This document shows positions 57,553-64,000 of a stretch of DNA of 64,000 nt, piece after piece. Below the pieces are notes generated by a model, which did no database searches, had not been told where the DNA came from, and was given only the letters and a program-made list of their open reading frames with translations. The position numbers were made by a program, and so were the translations under genes. The DNA is from Alkanindiges illinoisensis (GTDB lineage: Bacteria > Pseudomonadota > Gammaproteobacteria > Pseudomonadales > Moraxellaceae). The DNA lies in the NCBI RefSeq assembly GCF_004377485.1, contig NZ_SNTY01000007.1:26945-90944 (forward strand), given 5' to 3'. Each line of letters starts with the position of its first letter. Positions within the stretch are counted from its first letter, which is position 1.

Positions 57553-57558
57553 TATAAT
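57553..57558 (+). promoter_or_regulatory. Possible -10 element of the PfkB kinase promoter
   Basis: A perfect TATAAT 84 bases before the ATG. The 30 bases upstream have no good -35 hexamer but contain a near duplication (ttactata occurs twice), so the start site is uncertain. Confidence 0.4.
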
Positions 57559-57575
57559 CAGGTTAGGCAGCTTAC

Positions 57576-57623
57576 TTAGTAAAATACGGGCTTAGTGAAA
57601 TGCGGGCTCGGTAAAACACAGGA
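57576..57623 (+). repeat. Three imperfect 16-base tandem repeats in the kinase leader
   Basis: ttagtaaaatacgggc (57576-57591), ttagtgaaatgcgggc (57592-57607) and tcggtaaaacacagga (57608-57623). The first two differ at two positions; the third is more divergent and runs into the ribosome-site region. Confidence 0.6.
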
Positions 57624-57641
57624 AAAAAGGAAATAACGCTT

Positions 57642-58658
57642 ATGTCAGTTGATTTGTATGTTATTGGAAATGCGCTGGTTGACCTCGAATACAGTGTCGA
57701 CGATCAGTTTTTACAACAGCATCAACTGCTCAAAGGCACCATGCAACTGGCTGAACAAACTGCCCAGCAGCAATTACTAGCCCACTTAAATCAGAATCAT
57801 CATGCGCAGGAACAGGCCAGTGGTGGCTCGGCTGCCAACTCTACTGTGGCATTTACTGCAATGGGTGGATCAGCATTTTACGCCTGCCGTGTGGGCAACG
57901 ATGATTTTGGCCGGTTTTACCTCAATGGTTTGAGACAGGCGAATGTGCAGACTTCCAGCAGTTCCATGAGTGAAGGCGAAACTGGCACTTGCGTGGTACT
58001 GGTAACGCCGGATAGTGAGCGTACCATGCAAACCTATCTGGGGATTACCGCCGAATTAAGTGCTGCGCAAATTGATTTTGAACCTTTAAAAACAGCCAAA
58101 TATTTGTATATTGAAGGCTATCTGGCCACTAGTCCTACGGCACGCCTTGCGGTTAAACACGCCCGTGAAATTGCCAAGGACAGCAATATTGCAACGGCAA
58201 TTACCCTGTCCGACCCCGCCATGGTGCAATATGCGCGTGAAGGTCTGGATGACCTGATCGCTGACGGGGTAGACATCCTGTTTTGTAATGAGCATGAAGC
58301 TCGCATGTATACTGGTACTGAGCAACTGGACGATACGGTGGCTGCTTTGCTGAACCTTGGCAATATTGTCATTATCACCCGTAGTGAACAGGGCGCCATC
58401 ATTGCAACACGTTCTGGCAAACGCCTCACCATTGAAGCGGTGCCCTGTAATGCCATTGATACGTTAGGTGCTGGAGATGCCTTTGCTGGTGCATTTTTAT
58501 ATGGCATGAACAAAGGCTATACGCTAGAAAACTGTGGAAAGCTAGCTGCAGCTACCGCGTCTAAAGTGGTAAGCCAGTATGGGCCACGCTTATCCATTGA
58601 ACAATATCAGGCTATTTTGCAAGCTGGTTCATTGACAGGCGATGTAGCTGCTATTTAA
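57642..58658 (+). CDS. PfkB family sugar/adenosine kinase
   Basis: A 338-residue ribokinase-fold kinase. The C-terminal PfkB signature DTLGAGDAFAGAFLYG and N-terminal GGSAANSTVAFTAMGG pattern, with GDDFGRFYL-like RVGNDDFGRFY, place it in the adenosine kinase-like branch seen in Acinetobacter and Pseudomonas; many of these are annotated adenosine kinase. Whether adenosine or a sugar is the real substrate is not certain from sequence. It is followed by a Rieske protein gene and preceded by repeats that may affect expression. The start has a good ribosome site (gaaaaaaggaaat). Confidence 0.88.
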   Translation: MSVDLYVIGNALVDLEYSVDDQFLQQHQLLKGTMQLAEQTAQQQLLAHLNQNHHAQEQASGGSAANSTVAFTAMGGSAFYACRVGNDDFGRFYLNGLRQANVQTSSSSMSEGETGTCVVLVTPDSERTMQTYLGITAELSAAQIDFEPLKTAKYLYIEGYLATSPTARLAVKHAREIAKDSNIATAITLSDPAMVQYAREGLDDLIADGVDILFCNEHEARMYTGTEQLDDTVAALLNLGNIVIITRSEQGAIIATRSGKRLTIEAVPCNAIDTLGAGDAFAGAFLYGMNKGYTLENCGKLAAATASKVVSQYGPRLSIEQYQAILQAGSLTGDVAAI

Positions 58659-58661
58659 TTT

Positions 58662-58685
58662 ACGATGGGTTAATTTTCCCATCGT
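58662..58685 (+). terminator. Stem-loop between the kinase and the Rieske gene
   Basis: ACGATGGG (58662-58669) pairs with CCCATCGT (58678-58685) over an 8-base loop. The T-run is delayed (taagtgtttt), so it may be a partial terminator or an mRNA-processing hairpin between co-transcribed genes. Confidence 0.5.
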
Positions 58686-58719
58686 TAAGTGTTTTAAAGT
58701 TTTCGCAAAGGTGTGACCC

Positions 58720-59052
58720 ATGCAACCCATCATGCAACGACTGTGTAATACTGAAGACATCCCGGAACGCGAAGCCCGCGGCTTTGATACCGATAAAGGC
58801 TCGATCTTTATTACCCAGCGTGATGGGGCATTTTATGCGTATCTTAATAATTGTCCACATCTGGGCACTGAGCTGGAATATCAGGAAAACCAGTTTCTGG
58901 ATATGGACCGTGAATACATTATTTGTTCAACGCATGGGGCGCTATTTCAGGTTGAAGATGGAGCCTGCATTTTTGGCCCCTGTCAGGGCGATCATCTAAC
59001 GCCAGTAGAAATCAGTGTTCATTCCGATGGTGGCATTTATCTGGTCGAATAA
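58720..59052 (+). CDS. Small Rieske [2Fe-2S] protein
   Basis: A 110-residue ferredoxin-like protein. The Rieske ligands are Cys45 and His47 in NCPHLGTELEY and Cys69 and His72 in CSTHGALF. It lacks a transmembrane anchor, so it is of the soluble, dioxygenase-ferredoxin type; a redox role in the cytoplasm is inferred. Good ribosome site (aaaggtgtgaccc). Close to the upstream kinase gene (61 bases) and the downstream OB-fold gene. Confidence 0.93.
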   Translation: MQPIMQRLCNTEDIPEREARGFDTDKGSIFITQRDGAFYAYLNNCPHLGTELEYQENQFLDMDREYIICSTHGALFQVEDGACIFGPCQGDHLTPVEISVHSDGGIYLVE

Positions 59053-59129
59053 GGACATAATCCAGCTTTTATAAATTCCTCATGGGTCAACGATGGGGGA
59101 TAAAGCTGGTAAATTTGGCGAGGACAGCC

Positions 59130-59753
59130 ATGACAGGTTCAATCTTTTTTTCAGCACCCTTCCTGCTGTTTACCCTTGCACTAATCAGCATGCTGCTGCT
59201 GGCATTAAGTGAAACGCTGGGTACTTCACTAAAATTTAGCCCGTCTGCCTGGATTGAAGCCCGCCTGCCGCGTGTGGTGGTTTATATCCTTAAACGCCTT
59301 CATGCCAATCAGTTTCCTATTTTTATCCTGTCTATCCTGTTTTTGCTGAGCACTGGTGTATTTGGCTATTTGTTCCAGTTTATCTGCTATGCCATGACTG
59401 ATGCCTTTGCGTCGGTCTGGCTGATTATTCTTCCAGTATTGCTGATCAGCCTGTTGTTTACTGCTTTTCTAAGTCACTGGCTGAGCCAGCTCATGTATAG
59501 TGACCGCACCATGCCGGTGATTGGCCAGCCTGAGCTACTGGGACGGATTGCCACCATTTGCCGTGGTGATGCCCGACCCGGCTTTAGTGCACAAGCGCGG
59601 GTGCGTGACCAGCATGGCCACCTGCATTATGTGGAAGTTGAACCGGAATTTGGTGAGCTGGAACTGCACAGCGAAGTGATTCTGGTATCCAAGCACAAAC
59701 ACTTATACATGGCCAAAACCTTGCCCAAGGATAATCATTTACTGGACCAATAA
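59130..59753 (+). CDS. YqiJ-like membrane protein with OB-fold tail
   Basis: A 207-residue protein with three membrane segments (around residues 8-28, 60-85 and 92-115) and a cytosolic C-terminal beta-rich domain containing GQPELLGRIATICRGDARPGF and ELELHSEVILVSK, like the NfeD/YqiJ OB-fold. Such proteins are often partners of flotillin-like YqiK, but no flotillin gene is near. The ATG at 59130 has GAGG six bases before and removes 16 residues from the longest frame. Confidence 0.78.
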   Translation: MTGSIFFSAPFLLFTLALISMLLLALSETLGTSLKFSPSAWIEARLPRVVVYILKRLHANQFPIFILSILFLLSTGVFGYLFQFICYAMTDAFASVWLIILPVLLISLLFTAFLSHWLSQLMYSDRTMPVIGQPELLGRIATICRGDARPGFSAQARVRDQHGHLHYVEVEPEFGELELHSEVILVSKHKHLYMAKTLPKDNHLLDQ

Positions 59754-59798
59754 GCGTAACAGACTAATGACGATTCAATAAAAACTGGGATATAACGT

Positions 59799-60569
59799 TT
59801 AGCCAATGTCCAGCTCTAAAACGACAGGCGTATGATCGGATGGACGTTCCAGCTTGCGCGGCGCACGGTCAATCCAGCTGGCTTTTGCAGCGGGCACCAG
59901 TGCCGAACTAATTAAAATATGATCAATACGCAAGCCCAGATTGCGCCGAAAGGCCACCATGCGGTAATCCCACCAGCTATAGAGTTTTTCAGGCTGCTCA
60001 AACAGGCGAAAACTGTCATGCAGGCCAAGTGCTTGCAGTTGCCGAAACGCGACCCGTTCAGGTTCACTCACCAGCACACTACCCTGCCATCGCTCCGGGT
60101 CATAAACATCGCGGTCTTCGGGCGCAATATTGTAATCACCCAGTAAGGCCAGCTTGGGATATTGCTTTAACTGCTGCTCAAGGTATGCGGTAAGTGCTTG
60201 TAACCATTGAAGCTTGTATAGATATTTGTCCGAACCCACGCTTTGCCCATTGGGAATATAAACACAGATTATCCGGATACCACAAATGGTTGCCGCTACT
60301 ACCCGCTTTTGGATGTCTTCCAGATTGGGAATATCAAACTGCACCTCTTCAATAGGATGCTTGCTGATAATAGCAACGCCATTATAGGTTTTTTGCCCCA
60401 GATGCACCGCCTGATAACCAATATTGGTAAATTCATCGTAGGGAAATTTGTGGTCTTCAATCTTGGTTTCCTGCACGCATAACACATCCACCGCTTCGGC
60501 GTTAAGCCACTCCAAAACCTGTGGCGCGCGGACATTCAGTGAATTGACATTCCATGTGGCAATTTTCAT
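59799..60569 (-). CDS. xthA: Exodeoxyribonuclease III / AP endonuclease
   Basis: Repair nuclease of the ExoIII/APE1 family, 256 residues; cuts abasic sites and digests 3' ends. Family motifs in order: KIATWNVNSLNVR, VLCVQETKIED (Glu metal ligand), LLGDYNIAPEDRDVYDP, LGLRIDHILIS and SDHTPVVLEL at the end. The start is the ATG at 60569 (fits the family); no upstream extension is needed. Read convergently with the OB-fold gene. The E. coli role is base excision repair; E. coli XthA is 268 residues. Confidence 0.96.
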   Translation of the reverse strand: MKIATWNVNSLNVRAPQVLEWLNAEAVDVLCVQETKIEDHKFPYDEFTNIGYQAVHLGQKTYNGVAIISKHPIEEVQFDIPNLEDIQKRVVAATICGIRIICVYIPNGQSVGSDKYLYKLQWLQALTAYLEQQLKQYPKLALLGDYNIAPEDRDVYDPERWQGSVLVSEPERVAFRQLQALGLHDSFRLFEQPEKLYSWWDYRMVAFRRNLGLRIDHILISSALVPAAKASWIDRAPRKLERPSDHTPVVLELDIG

Positions 60570-60713
60570 GGTTAGGCAGTAATCGTAAGAAAAAAGATAG
60601 AAATATCATAGACTGCCTGAGCAATACAGGCTGTACAATTCCTGTGTTCCATTTAACGTTTAAATAAAAATTATTTGATTTAAAATGATAAAACGATTGA
60701 ATAAATAGGCATT

Positions 60714-61757
60714 TTATTCAGGATCAAAATAATAACGCTTAATCTCATTGGAATGCAGGAAAGCTGGAATCAGGCCGGTTAAGGCAGCACGGATGTCCGC
60801 CCGTTCATTGATGAGCTGATGCGAACCTTCTTCCAGAATGAGCAAGGTTTGCAGGCGGAATTTCTTGCGGATAAATTCAAGGTTGTAACGCCAGTCTACG
60901 GTTTCATCCTTGGCGCCCTGTGCCACCCAAACCGGAATCCGGCAGGGCGGCAACTGCTCAATTCTTACCATCCATTTGGCCAGCGCCAGAATCCACTCAA
61001 GGCTCATCACCCGTGGTTGCAAAGGGTCTGTTAGTCGCACAAAGCGTAAAAATTCAGGGTTGTGGTTGTTGCGCCTGAAGTTGCGCGGCACGTTGCGCTT
61101 GATTTTTTTGATCAGGGTTAGGCCAACGCTGTTGTGCCACCACGCACTTTTGGCGGGCCGTACCAGCGGCGACAATAGCAATGCGCGGTCAATCATGGGC
61201 GAACGACGCTGAGATGCTGCTGTTAAGGTGTGGTCAATCCAGATGGCTCCACCAGTACTTTGCCCAATGCCCAGCCATGGTTTTGGCAACTGGTCACTAT
61301 GCGGTGCAGCCCACTCGCCAATCCCGGACAATATGCCTTGATATACCGCAAATTCCTGAATACTGGCCACAGGCCCTTCTGTTAAACCATGTCCCGGCAA
61401 ATCATAGGTAATGACGCTAAAACCCTGCTCAATAATTTCCTCAATAATCGGCTGGTAAATGCCGCTATGCTCCAGATAGCCATGGATCAGCCAGACTGTG
61501 CCATGAATCTGCTGCCTGGGCTGAAATACCTGAATATGGGTTTTATGCTGAGCCACATTTAAGTAACCCTGCCAGTGCAAGGCGTCAATCTTGTTTAGGC
61601 CGTACAGGGTTTGATAGCCTTCGAGCACCGGATTTAGCATCATTGGCTCGCTGATACTTAATAACGGCAGCGCATCCGGGGTACTTTCACGATCCGGCAA
61701 GGGCAACTGGGTTGCACGCAGTACCGCAGGCGTCTGAAAAGGATACGGTTTATTCAT
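60714..61757 (-). CDS. Alpha/beta hydrolase, lysophospholipase-like
   Basis: A 347-residue serine hydrolase. The oxyanion-hole motif is VWLIHGYLEHSGIYQPI, the nucleophile elbow is GIGQSTGGA (Ser167), and YDLPGHGLTEG follows the monoglyceride lipase/PldB pattern; acid and His residues lie near the C-terminus (EEGSHQL). It acts on monoacylglycerol or lysophospholipid by family; substrate not proven. Its start overlaps the stop of the DUF218 gene by one base (TGATG), so it is the third gene of murB-DUF218-hydrolase. Confidence 0.88.
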   Translation of the reverse strand: MNKPYPFQTPAVLRATQLPLPDRESTPDALPLLSISEPMMLNPVLEGYQTLYGLNKIDALHWQGYLNVAQHKTHIQVFQPRQQIHGTVWLIHGYLEHSGIYQPIIEEIIEQGFSVITYDLPGHGLTEGPVASIQEFAVYQGILSGIGEWAAPHSDQLPKPWLGIGQSTGGAIWIDHTLTAASQRRSPMIDRALLLSPLVRPAKSAWWHNSVGLTLIKKIKRNVPRNFRRNNHNPEFLRFVRLTDPLQPRVMSLEWILALAKWMVRIEQLPPCRIPVWVAQGAKDETVDWRYNLEFIRKKFRLQTLLILEEGSHQLINERADIRAALTGLIPAFLHSNEIKRYYFDPE

Positions 61758-62797
61758 CAGGGCACCTCACGGCAGTTGGTTTCACCAAACCATAAATCAC
61801 GGATACTGGCAATGGCTTCATAGGTTGCCCGGCGGCTATGCATCAGGTTGCTTTTGCTGGGCTTCCATCGGGTTGGTGCATTTGGTAATGGTGCTACGAC
61901 AGGAATGGTATCAATGCCATTCATGGCAAACAGGCGTCTGGCACGCGGCATATGGTAGGCATCCGTAATCAGTTCAACACGCGGGGCACCACCTTTTTTT
62001 TGCAGTAACAGGGCACTAAAGCGTGTGTTTTCACAGGTGTTCATGCTACGGTTTTCCAGCAAACGAGCGTCCACCTGATGCACCTTAAGCCAGTTTTGCA
62101 TATAGGGCGCTTCTACACCACTTAGCAAGATAGGCAATGGATTATGCTGCTTCTGGCGCACTGCTTTCTCAAGACGCATGCGGGTATAGGCATTGACTAC
62201 AATATTATGCATGGCATCACGACCTAATCCACCGCCTAGTACCACAATCACATGCGCCTGATTTTTAGTTAATTTTTTTGCTGTATTCTGTTTTGCTGCT
62301 TTATTACTGCCAACATGGTTGCTAGCTGTATTTGGAGACTGTTTTTGCACCTGACTGCTATCTTGTAAATAATCGTCCTGCAATTTGGCCAGTGTTTCTG
62401 CCAGACTGGGGACATTCTGTGCTTTATCTGTATTGTCATCTGCACTCTCACTTGTTGTGCCATTGGCAGAATCCTCAGACTGCTGATCTTTTTGTGCGGC
62501 TTCCTGCTTATCAAATTCCTTTAATAACTGTTGCGCCTGCTGCTCAGCAATTTGCTGCTGCTGTTGTTGCCATTCTGGTGAGCCCGGTTCAGGCTGATCC
62601 ACTTCCTCAATACGGCCATCGCCTTTCTGGCTGGCCGCAGCCACCTGATTGACCGTTACCGGGATTTTGTTCAGACCCCACAGAATAGCGCGCGCATAAA
62701 ATGGGCTCATAACAAATAGCACAACGGCAACCACCAACAATGCAAGGGCTGCCAGCCGCTTTATTGTTCGTTTAGGCCACGATACTGCTGTTGTCAT
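61757..62797 (-). CDS. DUF218 (ElyC/SanA-like) membrane protein with Gln-rich linker
   Basis: A 346-residue protein. One membrane helix near the N-terminus (LAALALLVVAVVLFVMSPFYA, about residues 11-34), then a Gln/Glu/Ser-rich low-complexity stretch (residues about 65-170, with QQQQQIAEQQAQQLLKEF), then the DUF218 domain starting VIVVLGGGLGRDAM and ending near LFAMNGIDTIPV. ElyC and SanA of E. coli affect peptidoglycan and envelope integrity; the neighbouring murB supports an envelope role by inference. The linker is longer than in the known relatives. Confidence 0.82.
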   Translation of the reverse strand: MTTAVSWPKRTIKRLAALALLVVAVVLFVMSPFYARAILWGLNKIPVTVNQVAAASQKGDGRIEEVDQPEPGSPEWQQQQQQIAEQQAQQLLKEFDKQEAAQKDQQSEDSANGTTSESADDNTDKAQNVPSLAETLAKLQDDYLQDSSQVQKQSPNTASNHVGSNKAAKQNTAKKLTKNQAHVIVVLGGGLGRDAMHNIVVNAYTRMRLEKAVRQKQHNPLPILLSGVEAPYMQNWLKVHQVDARLLENRSMNTCENTRFSALLLQKKGGAPRVELITDAYHMPRARRLFAMNGIDTIPVVAPLPNAPTRWKPSKSNLMHSRRATYEAIASIRDLWFGETNCREVP

Positions 62798-62824
62798 AGT
62801 TCCTCATTTTATCATTATTAACGT

Positions 62825-63835
62825 TTAAAAGTTAACCAGAACCGGTTCCTGCTCGAGCCGGATTGAAAATTTCTGGAATACCGAATCCTGAACGGCTTTA
62901 CTTACCTGCTGCACATCAGCCAGCGAAGCAATATCCCGGTTGACCAGTACCAGCGCCTGCTTTTCATACATTCCTACACTACCAATACTCTTGCCCTTCC
63001 AGCCAGCCTGATCAATCAGCCAGCCTGCTGCCACCTTGACCTGCCCATTGGGCTGCGGGTAAGAACCTAACAAGGGATAATGATGTTTTAACTGTTCATA
63101 GTGGGCAATATCAATGACCGGATTCTTAAAAAAACTGCCCACATTTGCAATCTTTTTAGGATCTGGCAATTTGGCCTGACGAATCTGGATAATGACTTTT
63201 GCTACCGATTCCGGGGTTGGATGTAACCCGGCCTGTTCACGTACATCGCCATAATTTAGCGCAAGATGGGGCTGCTTGCTTAAGCAAAACACTACCCGGC
63301 TAATGATCCAGTCACCTGGCTGTTGCTTGAAAATACTATCACGGTAGCCAAACTGGCACTGCGCTGGCTGCAGGATATGCCAGCGCCTTGTTGGCAGATG
63401 CCATGCTTTAATGTGATGAATATACTGGCTGACTTCCACCCCATAAGCACCAATATTTTGAATGGGTGACGCCCCCACATATCCCGGAATCAGTGACAGA
63501 TTTTCGAGCCCGTACCAGCCCTGAGCCAGCGCATATTGCACAAACGGATGCCATTCCTCACCCGCCATGACCTCAACCAGTACCTGCTGTGGGTTCTCGG
63601 CAATAACCCGGATGCCGCGCAGCAAAGGCCGGATCACCAGCGCATCTATAAACTCGGACAGCAGAACATTGCTACCACCTGATAAAACAAAAATCGGCAA
63701 CCGCTTTGCAGTGACTGATTGCAAAATAGCCAGCAAGTCATCTTCTGTGGTTACACTGGCCAGATACCGTGCTGTGCTGTTTAGGCTTAAAGTATTAAAC
63801 GGTTTTAGACTGGCGTTTTGTTCACACTGCAACAT
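62825..63835 (-). CDS. murB: UDP-N-acetylenolpyruvoylglucosamine reductase
   Basis: FAD enzyme that reduces UDP-GlcNAc-enolpyruvate to UDP-MurNAc, a step of peptidoglycan precursor synthesis. The 336-residue chain is of type I: NTLSLNSTARYL at the start, FVLSGGSNVLLSE and GYVGASPIQNIGAYGVEV for FAD binding, and the catalytic serine in NVGSFFKNPV. Ends 27 bases before the DUF218 start; murB leads the group. An insertion sequence lies about 40 bases upstream of its start. Confidence 0.97.
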   Translation of the reverse strand: MLQCEQNASLKPFNTLSLNSTARYLASVTTEDDLLAILQSVTAKRLPIFVLSGGSNVLLSEFIDALVIRPLLRGIRVIAENPQQVLVEVMAGEEWHPFVQYALAQGWYGLENLSLIPGYVGASPIQNIGAYGVEVSQYIHHIKAWHLPTRRWHILQPAQCQFGYRDSIFKQQPGDWIISRVVFCLSKQPHLALNYGDVREQAGLHPTPESVAKVIIQIRQAKLPDPKKIANVGSFFKNPVIDIAHYEQLKHHYPLLGSYPQPNGQVKVAAGWLIDQAGWKGKSIGSVGMYEKQALVLVNRDIASLADVQQVSKAVQDSVFQKFSIRLEQEPVLVNF

Positions 63836-63845
63836 TCGGGATACT

Positions 63846-63873
63846 CAATTCAAAAAAACCAATTCAAAAAAAC
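63846..63873. repeat. Two tandem 14-base repeats upstream of murB
   Basis: caattcaaaaaaac occurs twice in a row (63846-63859 and 63860-63873) directly before the end of the insertion sequence. It lies 11-38 bases upstream of murB's start. Confidence 0.7.
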
Positions 63874-64000
63874 TAGGGCGTGTCCTCATTTGGCTTTACA
63901 CCAAATCAACATGCAAGCAATGTAAATCATAGACTGATAATTTCGTGCAAGCTTATCAAATCGGGTTGCAATAGCACGGAAATGTTTTAGTCTCGCAAAA
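63874..64000 (-). mobile_element. IS5-family insertion sequence, partial, right end in the window
   Basis: The terminal repeat seems to start near 63876 (gggcgtgtcctcatt), followed directly by the transposase C-terminus read on the minus strand. The rest of the element continues beyond the right edge. By transposase sequence it resembles the IS427 group of IS5. The other terminal repeat and target duplication are not visible. Confidence 0.7.
63886..64000 (-). CDS. IS5-family transposase, C-terminal fragment
   Basis: The last 37 residues of a transposase: LKHFRAIATRFDKLARN, then a hydrophobic tail to the TGA at 63886-63888. This pattern (F-x-LK-x-FR-x-IATR-x-DK-x-ARN) is the classical end of the IS5/IS427 DDE transposase, with the conserved Lys/Arg positions of the C-terminal helix. 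Only the end of the gene is in the window; whether the rest is intact cannot be told. Confidence 0.8.
   Translation of the reverse strand, partial: FARLKHFRAIATRFDKLARNYQSMIYIACMLIWCKAK

Larger units (their letters stand above)
57240..57641. other. Intergenic region between M16C peptidase and a PfkB kinase
   Basis: About 400 bases between divergent genes. It holds a perfect -10 hexamer (57553-57558) and three short tandem repeats (57576-57623) before the kinase gene; the left half contains nothing convincing. Confidence 0.55.

Noticed and set aside
1..64000. tRNA or rRNA genes, prophage or integrase.
   Set aside because: Scanned by eye for typical tRNA arms, rRNA motifs and integrase motifs; nothing recognisable found. 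A covariance search would be decisive.

Overview
This window is a chromosomal stretch of a gammaproteobacterium, most likely a member of the Moraxellaceae close to Acinetobacter or Alkanindiges. The inference rests on three things seen here: the gene order alaS-lysC-csrA, the pheA-hisC-tyrA/aroA cluster with a fused prephenate dehydrogenase and EPSP synthase, and moderate G+C content. No 16S rRNA gene is present, so the genus is not proven. Almost all of the window is ordinary core genome, packed tightly on both strands.

Layout. The left edge holds the start of prmB (minus), then alaS, lysC, csrA and a small unknown gene on the plus strand (0.5-5.8 kb). From 5.9 to 23 kb nearly everything is on the minus strand: an lpxB-GNAT-rnhB cluster, a short charged lipoprotein, a KASIII-like condensing enzyme and the giant helicase hrpA. 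A small accessory-looking patch follows (an A+T-rich unknown gene, a PIF1-like helicase and a repeat-rich gap), then a PlsC-like acyltransferase and the aromatic/histidine amino-acid cluster. At 23-29 kb the plus strand carries a two-gene RND efflux system and transaldolase. At 29-35 kb lie RDD, BenE-like and LtrA membrane proteins and pepN.

The middle (35-46 kb) has a methyltransferase, a zeta-toxin-like kinase pair whose kinase is broken by a stop codon inside its P-loop, the KtrAB potassium system split by a REP-like inverted repeat, several conserved small families (DUF2797, DUF6231-like, YebC, DUF4265, YnfA) and the clpS-clpA protease adaptor/unfoldase pair. From 46 to 64 kb come argC, a large unknown lipoprotein, a YgjP-like metallopeptidase, divergent rpiA/ilvA, the outer-membrane phospholipase pldA, an M16C peptidase, a ribokinase-family sugar/adenosine kinase, Rieske and OB-fold proteins, xthA, and a murB-DUF218-lipase-like envelope cluster. 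The window ends inside an IS5-type insertion sequence sitting just upstream of murB.

Functional themes are amino-acid biosynthesis (lysC, argC, ilvA, pheA, hisC, tyrA/aroA), envelope lipid and wall metabolism (lpxB, PlsC-like, KASIII-like, pldA, murB) and protein or RNA quality control (clpSA, pepN, M16C, hrpA, csrA, rnhB). No prophage, CRISPR array, tRNA or rRNA was recognised. The points most worth a second look are the nonsense codon in the zeta-like kinase, the structured repeat family at 17.3-17.6 kb, the alternative hairpins ahead of alaS, and the long N-terminal extension of ClpS.
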